Source: Candidatus Methanophagales archaeon
GTDB taxonomy: Archaea; Halobacteriota; Syntropharchaeia; Alkanophagales; Methanospirareceae
DNA length: 38,716 bases
Direction of reading: 5' to 3'
Assembly: GCA_028572065.1 (NCBI GenBank)
Contig: JAPVWK010000004.1
Span: forward strand, 1-38,716
Shown piece by piece: positions 1 through 8,343 of the stretch (positions are counted from its first letter, which is position 1; each line of letters starts with the position of its first letter). Below the pieces are notes generated by a model, which was given only the letters and a program-made list of their open reading frames with translations, was not told the origin of the DNA and searched no databases. A program made the position numbers and the translations under genes.

Positions 1-3000
1 CTTTACTACGTGTACCAATACCCCGACAAGTTCGTTCACATGCTTTTATACCTGGGTTTCGGACTGTTACTGAATCTAACACTGAGCAGTTCAAAGAACA
101 GTCGCATAAGCAAGTACGCAGCACCGTTAGCTATTCTCATAGGCACGATTTATGCCATCACAGACGAAATTCATCAATCTTTCGTGCCTTATCGAACCGC
201 AAGTGCTCTGGACCTGTACGCGGATTTCTTGGGACTGCTCCTTGCACAACTCTTGCTTATAATTTGTTCTGGCATAAAAAAAGCCGTGAATTACAGCATT
301 AAAAAAGTTACAAAATCTGCGTCTAACGCATCTGCACCGACTTTCGATTTAATGCTGGTTCTTATTTTTCTAGTTTTAGGCATCTTATTTGTCCTTGTCC
401 AGCCGTTCAATCAAACCCCACTGCGAATCATCTTTGCGCTTCCTATACTGCTGTTCCTACCGGGCTATGCGTTAATAGCAGCGATGTTCCCACGAAATAC
501 TGAGTTGAGTGCAATAGAACGGTTTACATTGAGTATTGGATTGAGCATAGCGATATTCGTGTTTGATGGTTTTGCTATAAGTGTCACTGCCTGGCGGTTC
601 CGGCCCACACCCATCATTATCTCACTATCTTTGATCACCTTCATGCTTGTACTAATTACGCTCCTCGTGAGGCTAAGAATCCCGGATGATGAACTGTTCT
701 ATTTCGATTTAACGTCTGTTTCCGAGTTCAGAGACTCAATACGAAAGTCCGATGAGAAGCCGAGCGACATAGAGAAAGCGTTGATAATTGCGCTTGTCGG
801 TTCGATAATTATCGCGAGCGGAATGCTGATTTATGCTAAGGTCACATTTGAGGAGGAAAAGTTCACCGCGCTGTACATCCTGGGTGAAGGTGGCAAGGCG
901 GAAAACTATACAACCGAGTTGTATTTGTTAGAGCCGAGTTCTATAATCGTGGGTATCGAGAACTACGAGCATGCCCCTGTTGACTATACGCTGGAACTAA
1001 AATTAGGTGGTTATTCACTCCTGAAACAGCAGATTCCGACTTTGGCACACGAAGAGAAATGGGAAGAGGTTGTTTCGTTTACACCACGTCATGCCGGGCA
1101 ACACCTGAAGCTGGAAATTCTGCTGTATAAAGACGATCCTACTAACCCCTACCGCTCGGTGCATCTGTGGGTAGATTCCCAGATAAACTATGATCACATT
1201 GAGGAGCTAAGGCGATATGTGCTCTCAGACCCGCCGACACTAATGAACCCGGACATGGAATCCGAATCGGGCTGGACATTCACGGAGACTGCGCGATATT
1301 TCAGGGGTTTTTTCACTAAGTTCTATCAACTGGACGAGAATGCTACGCTGTGTGGCTACGTGACCGATAACGCAACAGGCTTGCCGATTTCGGATGCGCG
1401 TGTGACCGTGAACAACCATTATGGCTATGAGAACTACAATACAACGAACAAAACAGGCTATTACGAACTGGAAACAATCGCAGACAATTTATGGATGGTC
1501 GTTACCCCGAACAAATACAAAAAAAGCGAGACCAATTTTGCGATAGCAGATGGGCAGGTCTTGATGGTTAATATAACGAACGACCCGATAATGGCGTTTA
1601 ATATGACAGTAATAAAATTAGCAGAGATGAACCTGAGTGAGACGATAGAGACTTTACCGGCTGAGGAATTACCGGAAGAGGCATCAGGATTCATTCGAGG
1701 ATACGTGGTGAATAATGAGACGGAACAACCGATAGCGAATGCCACGCTAAAAGTTCGTAATAATCACGGTATTGGCGAGTGGAATACAGCGACAGACGAG
1801 AGCGGGTATTTCGCGTTAAATGTAATCGCAGGACCTTCAAGGATAGAAGCAAAAGCAGCAGGATACAGGACTAATAGTACACTGTATGACATATCAGAGG
1901 AGTCGTGGGTTGATGTGAAAATGACACCTGAGAATTCTATCGTGGAAGGCTATATCGAGAACACCACCGGAGCCCCCATTCCGGATGCCTACATACGAGT
2001 CAGCAGCAAAGGCTACACTAATTATACAAGAACTAACGAATTCGGTTACTACTCATTAAAGACCATAGCAGGCCATCTAAAAATGGACATAAGCAAAGAG
2101 GATTATTTCTCGAATAGCACGGAATTCAATCTTTCTTATGGCGAGATTACGACTGTTGACCTGACGATTGATGAGATACCGCCACCACCACCCAAAGCCA
2201 CGATTTATGGGTTTGTGTCTTGTAATGGTACGCGCCTACCTGCAGTAAGATTAGAGGTAAGTGACCACGCGGGCTACGATAAGGCGGCGCTTACGGATAG
2301 CAAAGGCTACTTTGAGTTAGAGACCGTACCCGGTCATCTCTGGCTGGATGTGCTTCCCAGCGTTTACATGGCTACCACTATGGAATTCGACATAAGAAGC
2401 GGTCAACGGGTATATTTAAACGTGGAAGTAGATGCGTTTTCTGAGAGTACATATCAGATAGATTATCCGTCAGGAACGCCAATCACGAAAGGGCAGTATG
2501 GAGGGATATATCAGGACGTTGTTTCCGGAGAAGGCCTTGCCAGCTTGTCGTTCAAGGTTAGCGACTCGCAGAAGTCGAATAGAAGCGAAGGCTGCCTTTA
2601 CAAGCAGATAGTGGTGAACGATATGGTGGTCTGGGAAGATGACGTGGCAGGCGCTGAAGGCTGGCAAGAAGTAGAGATACCGCTTACGCTGGACAACGGC
2701 ACGAACAGATTGACGCTGCGGGTATACGCGAAGTCTGATTCGAAAAATATGCCTGTAACTGTATGGTGGGATGACGTACAGATAGAGCAGTTCGAGACGA
2801 TTCTAAAGCAAACCGCCACTTCGTTCTATGTCCTTGATGCCGATTGTGGTGTGGATTCATATCCAACTGATTTATATCTCGGTGAGCTGGCTGAGGTCTT
2901 CGTGGGGATAGAGAACCAAGAACATGAACCCGTAACTTACATTTTACAGGTGAAACTGGGTGGTGAATTGCTCAAAACAGAAACTGTGATACTTGAAGAT

Positions 3001-4683
3001 GGCTATATCATGGAACAACCAATATCCTTCACGCCTACTCTGATAGGACCACTGCTAAAGCTAGAGTTCCTTTTATTCAAAAATACCGTGACGGAGAAGC
3101 CGTATAAAGAATTCGTCCTATGGGTATCTTCCGAAATAGACTATAACAATTTAGCTGTGCTTAGCGAGTATGTGGTGTTCCCGCTACCAGAAATAGAAAA
3201 CGGCGACATGGAATCTTTTGGCGGATGGACGACCGAAAATGCAACCAACTTTACCGTGTTTCTAACCGATTCCGCTTACGTTTCGCCGGTTCATTCTTAT
3301 GCGACCAGCTATCAGTCCACGACCGTAGCACCACTCGATAGTTATGCCTGCATTTGCCAGAACATAACGACAGCAAAATATCCCGCCGTAGTTGTTTTAT
3401 CGTTCAATGTAAAGGATTCCTGTACCGAGAATAGAGCAGATGCTTTTATAAAACTGGTCCGTTTTGACGACAGAGTAATATGGACGGAGGACGTAGCAGG
3501 AGACGATGGCTGGCGGCATATTAAAGTTCCGGTCACTCTGAATGCAGCAACGACAAAACTGATGTTGAGTCTATATACAAAAGCCGAAGGTACGGCTGAT
3601 TTCCCTGTGGACGTCTGGTGGGATGACGTGGAGATAGAACCGATAACAAAGGCACCTGAGAAGGCTACTTCTTCGTTCTATGTGCTGGATGCAAACGGGA
3701 CAGAGGAGAACTACCCCACAAAACTACACCTTGGCGAACCTGCTGAGGTCCTCGTGGGGATACAGAACGACGAGCATACCGAGATGAACTATATCTTGCA
3801 GATAAAACTGGATGACCACCTGCTTAGAACAGAGAGCCGATGGCTTAAGCGTTGGGACAGTGGTGAATGGGTGATTCCATTCGTGCCGGACCATGTGGGC
3901 GAGAACCAAAAGCTCGGGTTCTTGCTATATGAAGAGTTTGTAAAAGGAGAGCCATATAAGTGTTTCTATCTCTGGGCCTCTACGGATGTGAACTTTGACA
4001 ATTTAGAGCCGTTAATGAGCTACGAGATTTCTCCGCTCCCAAAGATAAAAGGCGGCGACATGGACAGCCTATCTGCGTGGACGGTTACACACAAGGGAGG
4101 TTTTAGAGGCAGTTCTAGCACAGAAGAATACGTTTCACCGTTATACTCATGCCGTGTTGAGCAGTACGACGATACCGCTAAAGATGATTACATGGAACTT
4201 TCGCAGCAGTTTTATGCACAGGATCCCGGAGTTGTGGTCATGTCGTTTAATATACGTGATTCGTATACGGAGGATGTACGTGATGCGTATCCGGAGACTG
4301 CAACGGATGCGAAGAATATAAGCAAGCAGGTGCTGATCAATGACGAGGTAATCTGGGACGATGACCTATTGGGTAAGAATGAAGGGTATGAGGGCTGGGT
4401 AGTGGAGGAATATATATGGGGGGCAGATACATGGGATATAAAGGAGCCCCGTGTGAAATCCGGCTGGAAACTCGTGGATATTCCGGTGTATCTGGTAGAA
4501 GGGAATAACGAGTTGAAGCTGAGGGTGTATGCGAACGAGGACGTGAATAAGCTACCAAAAACTGTGAATGTTTATTGGGATGATGTGGCGATCAAATCGC
4601 TGTCCCAACTGGTGGAGACGGGTGACACAGTGCGGATGAAGTGGTATTCAGGAAGTGCAGATTATTACGGTGAAGACGAGTGA
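1..4683 (+). CDS. Large membrane/surface protein: VanZ-like N-terminus, DUF1616-like membrane region, carboxypeptidase-regulatory-like repeats and repeated beta-rich modules; probably 5'-truncated by the window edge
   Basis: Frame is open to base 1; 'DKFVHMLLYLGFGLLL...TDEIHQSFVPYRTASALDLYADFLG' resembles VanZ; 'PLRIIFALPILLFLPGYALIAAMFP' resembles DUF1616; four 'G(Y/F)V.(D/N)N.T..PI..A...V.N..GY....T...GYY.L' repeats; three long modules starting 'SFYVLDA...YPT.L.LGE.AEV.VGI.N.EH'. Confidence 0.85.
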   Translation, partial: LYYVYQYPDKFVHMLLYLGFGLLLNLTLSSSKNSRISKYAAPLAILIGTIYAITDEIHQSFVPYRTASALDLYADFLGLLLAQLLLIICSGIKKAVNYSIKKVTKSASNASAPTFDLMLVLIFLVLGILFVLVQPFNQTPLRIIFALPILLFLPGYALIAAMFPRNTELSAIERFTLSIGLSIAIFVFDGFAISVTAWRFRPTPIIISLSLITFMLVLITLLVRLRIPDDELFYFDLTSVSEFRDSIRKSDEKPSDIEKALIIALVGSIIIASGMLIYAKVTFEEEKFTALYILGEGGKAENYTTELYLLEPSSIIVGIENYEHAPVDYTLELKLGGYSLLKQQIPTLAHEEKWEEVVSFTPRHAGQHLKLEILLYKDDPTNPYRSVHLWVDSQINYDHIEELRRYVLSDPPTLMNPDMESESGWTFTETARYFRGFFTKFYQLDENATLCGYVTDNATGLPISDARVTVNNHYGYENYNTTNKTGYYELETIADNLWMVVTPNKYKKSETNFAIADGQVLMVNITNDPIMAFNMTVIKLAEMNLSETIETLPAEELPEEASGFIRGYVVNNETEQPIANATLKVRNNHGIGEWNTATDESGYFALNVIAGPSRIEAKAAGYRTNSTLYDISEESWVDVKMTPENSIVEGYIENTTGAPIPDAYIRVSSKGYTNYTRTNEFGYYSLKTIAGHLKMDISKEDYFSNSTEFNLSYGEITTVDLTIDEIPPPPPKATIYGFVSCNGTRLPAVRLEVSDHAGYDKAALTDSKGYFELETVPGHLWLDVLPSVYMATTMEFDIRSGQRVYLNVEVDAFSESTYQIDYPSGTPITKGQYGGIYQDVVSGEGLASLSFKVSDSQKSNRSEGCLYKQIVVNDMVVWEDDVAGAEGWQEVEIPLTLDNGTNRLTLRVYAKSDSKNMPVTVWWDDVQIEQFETILKQTATSFYVLDADCGVDSYPTDLYLGELAEVFVGIENQEHEPVTYILQVKLGGELLKTETVILEDGYIMEQPISFTPTLIGPLLKLEFLLFKNTVTEKPYKEFVLWVSSEIDYNNLAVLSEYVVFPLPEIENGDMESFGGWTTENATNFTVFLTDSAYVSPVHSYATSYQSTTVAPLDSYACICQNITTAKYPAVVVLSFNVKDSCTENRADAFIKLVRFDDRVIWTEDVAGDDGWRHIKVPVTLNAATTKLMLSLYTKAEGTADFPVDVWWDDVEIEPITKAPEKATSSFYVLDANGTEENYPTKLHLGEPAEVLVGIQNDEHTEMNYILQIKLDDHLLRTESRWLKRWDSGEWVIPFVPDHVGENQKLGFLLYEEFVKGEPYKCFYLWASTDVNFDNLEPLMSYEISPLPKIKGGDMDSLSAWTVTHKGGFRGSSSTEEYVSPLYSCRVEQYDDTAKDDYMELSQQFYAQDPGVVVMSFNIRDSYTEDVRDAYPETATDAKNISKQVLINDEVIWDDDLLGKNEGYEGWVVEEYIWGADTWDIKEPRVKSGWKLVDIPVYLVEGNNELKLRVYANEDVNKLPKTVNVYWDDVAIKSLSQLVETGDTVRMKWYSGSADYYGEDE

Positions 4684-4704
4684 CACAGTGCGGATGAAGT
4701 GGTA
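4622..4704 (+). repeat. 25-bp direct repeat (4622-4646 and 4680-4704) spanning the 3' end of the VanZ/DUF1616 gene
   Basis: 'gtgacacagtgcggatgaagtggta' occurs twice, 58 bp apart; the second copy contains the TGA stop. Confidence 0.9.
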
Positions 4705-5026
4705 GGGGTTGTTAGTTTGGCCCACTATTCGTCATTTCACAATTTTCTGTGCGAAAAAGTGAGACATGAATGATCGTTCAATATCTGTTTATGCACATAA
4801 AAGCAGCTACAACGCAGCACCACAGGCCATACGCACAAATGCGTCAATATAGCGGTTCAAAACTGCATCATCATCGCAACTACAGAACCAATCATAATCA
4901 ACGCCATTAAAAGGCCCATTGCTGTTCTTTGCCATCTCGTTGTATCTTTCTCTTTCCCCTTCTTCTTCACCATTTTCTCGTGTTCACCATTCTAACTTTT
5001 ATTATACTACCTTTTATTCTTTGTGG

Positions 5027-6169
5027 TCAAAAATGCCGCAACTCTTCCCGTGCTATCACCAGTCTCTGTATCTCTGACGTTCCCACTGCGATACTGAGTA
5101 TCCGTGCATCCCGCAAATACCGCTCGGCGGGACATGCCTTCGTACAGCCATAACCGCCATGTATCTGCACCGCATTTGCAGCCGCGCGGAACGCAACTTC
5201 CGAGGCATAAAGCTTAGCCATTGACGCTTCTTTTGTGAATCTCGTGCCGCTATCCGCAAGATACGCCGCTTTGTAGGTAAGCAGCCTTGCCGCTTCTATT
5301 TCCACAGCCATATCCGCAAGCATGAACTGAACTGCCTGGAAATTAGCGATCGGCTGCGCGAACTGCTTCCGTTCTTTTGCATACTGCTTTGAAACGTCCA
5401 AACAAGCCTGAGCAATGCCGACACCGATACAGCTTGTCGCTATTCTATCCCTATCCAGAGTAGCCATGCCTATATTGAACCCGTCACCCTCAGCACCAAG
5501 CAAGTTCTCCTTTGGCACTCTACAATCACGGAACTCCAATCCACCAACAATGCAACCTCGCATACCCACCATATCCTGTATATCAGTAAACGAGAACCCT
5601 TTTGTCCGCTTCTCCACGATAAAAGCACTCATCCCTTTCCGCTTCTTGTCCTTGTCCGTGTATGCAAAGACTATATAGATGTCTGCAACGGCGGTGTTCG
5701 TGATAAACGCCTTTTTCCCGGTAAGCACGTATTCATCGCCTTCTCGCACCGCGACAGTTTCTATAGAAAGCGGGTCTGAACCGGCAGAAGGTTCTGTTAA
5801 GGCGAAAGCACCTAGTTTATCGCCCGTACACAAAGGTTTGAGGTATATCTCCTTTTGCGCTTCGGAACCCGCATACAGTATGGGGAACATGGTAATAAGC
5901 CCTGCGGAACTCAAAAACCCAATGCTCGCACTTACCCTTGCTAGTTCCTCTAACATCACGATATAGCTCATCAAAGTCGCACCTGCACCGCCATATTCCC
6001 GCGGGAACGGAATCCCAAAAAGTTCGAGTTCCGCCATCCTTCTCGCTATGTCAGAAGGGAACTTCCCTTTACGGTCTATCTCGGCTGCTCTCGGCAATAC
6101 CTCCGTCTCGGCAAACTGCCTCGCTACGCTCTGAAACTCCCGGTCACGTTCGTTTAACTCTAATTCCAT
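5027..6169 (-). CDS. Acyl-CoA dehydrogenase family protein
   Basis: 'FALTEPSAGSDPLSIETVAVREGDEYVLTGKKAFITNTAVADIYIVFA', 'QIHGGYGCTKACPAERYLRDARILSIAVGTSEIQRLVIAREEL' are family signatures; start moved to MELELN. Confidence 0.93.
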   Translation of the reverse strand: MELELNERDREFQSVARQFAETEVLPRAAEIDRKGKFPSDIARRMAELELFGIPFPREYGGAGATLMSYIVMLEELARVSASIGFLSSAGLITMFPILYAGSEAQKEIYLKPLCTGDKLGAFALTEPSAGSDPLSIETVAVREGDEYVLTGKKAFITNTAVADIYIVFAYTDKDKKRKGMSAFIVEKRTKGFSFTDIQDMVGMRGCIVGGLEFRDCRVPKENLLGAEGDGFNIGMATLDRDRIATSCIGVGIAQACLDVSKQYAKERKQFAQPIANFQAVQFMLADMAVEIEAARLLTYKAAYLADSGTRFTKEASMAKLYASEVAFRAAANAVQIHGGYGCTKACPAERYLRDARILSIAVGTSEIQRLVIAREELRHF

Positions 6170-6270
6170 CTTCTTCACCACAACCCCTACAATATACAAA
6201 ACTTTTATTAATCGTGTTTGTTTAAAAGAGAAGTGGAAATAAAAAGTTTAGCTAAAAGGGGGTAAGAAAA

Positions 6271-7494
6271 ACGACAAAGCCTTCGGTTAATATCGGAATG
6301 GTAGGGCACGTGGATCATGGTAAGACGACCTTAGTGAATGCTTTGTCTGGTGAATGGGCGGACAGGCACAGCGAGGAGATAAGACGAGGCATATCTATCC
6401 GGCTGGGTTACGCAGATGCCACATTCAGGAAATGCCCGGTTTGTAAAGAGCCGGATTGTTATACGGTGGACGAGCTATGCACGCATTGTGGGTCAAAGAC
6501 CGAAGAGTTACGAACTGTTTCTTTTGTTGATTCGCCGGGCCACGAAGCGTTAATGGCGACAATGTTAAGTGGCGCTGCAATAATGGACGGTGCGGTTCTG
6601 CTTATTGCTGCTACGGAACCATGCCCACAGCCACAGACGAAGGAGCACTTGATGGCTCTGGACATAGTTGGGATAGCGAATACGGTAATTGCACAGAACA
6701 AAGTAGATCTCGTATCGCGCGAGGAAGCAATAGCGCATTATTCACAGATAAAGGAATTTGTTAAAGGCACAATTGCCGAGAACTCACCTATTATCCCGAT
6801 CTCAGCACAGCAATCCGCGAATATGGACATGTTGATACAGAGCATAGAGCAAACAATACCCACACCCGCTCATACTTCTGATGAAACTCCACAAATGTAT
6901 ATCGCACGCTCTTTTGATGTGAATAAGCCCGGAACGCCGATAGAAAACATACGAGGTGGCGTAATCGGTGGTTCATTGCTATTGGGCACGTTACGTGTGG
7001 GCGATAGGTTAGAGATAAAACCCGGTCGCATGGTGACTTCGGGGGGTAAGGAAAACTGGATACCGATAGAGACCGAGGTAACTTCTATAATGGCGGGTGG
7101 TGAGAATCAAAACGAGGTGACGCCCGGTGGACTAATAGGTGTGGGCACAAAGTTGGACCCGAGCATGACTATTGAGGACTCACTCGTGGGGCAGTGTGTG
7201 GGCCTGGTTGGCTCTTTGCCACCGACCCGGACTGAACTTTCTATCCAATTTCATTTACTTAAGCGTGTTGTCGGTGTGGCAAAGGAGATGGAGATAACGG
7301 CGATAAAAGTGAGTGAAAGTTTAATGCTAAGCGTGGGTACATCAATCACGATGGGCGAGGTAAAACGAGTGACGAAGGACACGGTAAATGTAAAACTAAG
7401 CCGCCCCATATGTGCAAAAGAAGGCACTCGTGTCGCAATCGGCAGGAAAATAAGCGCAAGATGGCACTTGATAGGTGCGGGCTCTATACTATAA
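6271..7494 (+). CDS. eif2g: Translation initiation factor aIF2 subunit gamma; start codon uncertain
   Basis: Reading upstream of the tracked ATG (6298) gives '[49 protein letters not shown]'; zinc-ribbon-like cysteines '[20 protein letters not shown]'; C-terminal '[11 protein letters not shown]'. Confidence 0.93.
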   Translation, partial: TTKPSVNIGMVGHVDHGKTTLVNALSGEWADRHSEEIRRGISIRLGYADATFRKCPVCKEPDCYTVDELCTHCGSKTEELRTVSFVDSPGHEALMATMLSGAAIMDGAVLLIAATEPCPQPQTKEHLMALDIVGIANTVIAQNKVDLVSREEAIAHYSQIKEFVKGTIAENSPIIPISAQQSANMDMLIQSIEQTIPTPAHTSDETPQMYIARSFDVNKPGTPIENIRGGVIGGSLLLGTLRVGDRLEIKPGRMVTSGGKENWIPIETEVTSIMAGGENQNEVTPGGLIGVGTKLDPSMTIEDSLVGQCVGLVGSLPPTRTELSIQFHLLKRVVGVAKEMEITAIKVSESLMLSVGTSITMGEVKRVTKDTVNVKLSRPICAKEGTRVAIGRKISARWHLIGAGSIL

Positions 7495-7534
7495 GGAAAA
7501 CCAGGGATTGCCTTTTACTTTTCCTTAAAGAGAG

Positions 7535-8119
7535 TTATTCAAGGAAATAATGATGAATTCTTCGATCTTCCGTAAGTTCCGGGTGAAAAGAAAGTGCTAG
7601 TATGTTCGCTTGTTTAGCTGCAACTATATGCCCCTTTAGCGTGGCTAACACTTCTACGGAATCAGCGGCATGAGTTATAATTGGCGCTCGAATGAACACA
7701 GCCGGAAAAACATCGTCAAAAATACTCAGCTTTAGCAACGCCTCAAAAGATTCCTTCTGCCCGCCAAATGCGTTCCGCTTCACTTTCACGTCCATTAAGC
7801 CGAGTAATGGCTGGTTGGTCTTTGCGACTTCGGCATCTCCTTCTTTCGCGAGTAATACCAGACCGGCACATGTGCCCATTATCTTTTTACCCTCGTCCGC
7901 GGCTGCTTTTAGCTCGGCAATGATACCTTCTCGGTCCATTAGCCTACCAATGGTTGTGCTCTCTCCGCCAGGTATGACAATGGCATCGCAGGACTCAACT
8001 AGTCCTCTATGCTTTATCGTAACTACCACGCCTTTTTCTTCGCGCTCTGCTAGCGTCTTCTCCAGTGCCCTGACGTGCTCTTCCACATTCCCCTGTATCG
8101 CAATTACGCCTATCTTCAT
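7535..8119 (-). CDS. pdxT: Pyridoxal 5'-phosphate synthase glutaminase subunit PdxT
   Basis: 'MKIGVIAIQGNVEEHVRAL', 'VIPGGESTTIGRLM', 'IMGTCAGLVLLA', 'ILALSFHPELTEDRRIHHYFL'. Confidence 0.95.
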   Translation of the reverse strand: MKIGVIAIQGNVEEHVRALEKTLAEREEKGVVVTIKHRGLVESCDAIVIPGGESTTIGRLMDREGIIAELKAAADEGKKIMGTCAGLVLLAKEGDAEVAKTNQPLLGLMDVKVKRNAFGGQKESFEALLKLSIFDDVFPAVFIRAPIITHAADSVEVLATLKGHIVAAKQANILALSFHPELTEDRRIHHYFLE

Positions 8120-8343
8120 CGCAGTCAACCATTCCCTTTATCTGAATACCATTGCGTCGCAACAGTTTAGTCGTGTTTTCACGATCTACTAAAATGCTAA
8201 AATATTTACCTTAAGAATATTAAAAGAGGATTTAGCGAATAAGTAAATCATGCGTTGGCATCATGCCATTTATGGATGAGGCGAATTCAGACCAAAGATG
8301 AAACACTACCAACAAATTAGGAAGAGGTGAAATAGATGGCGAT

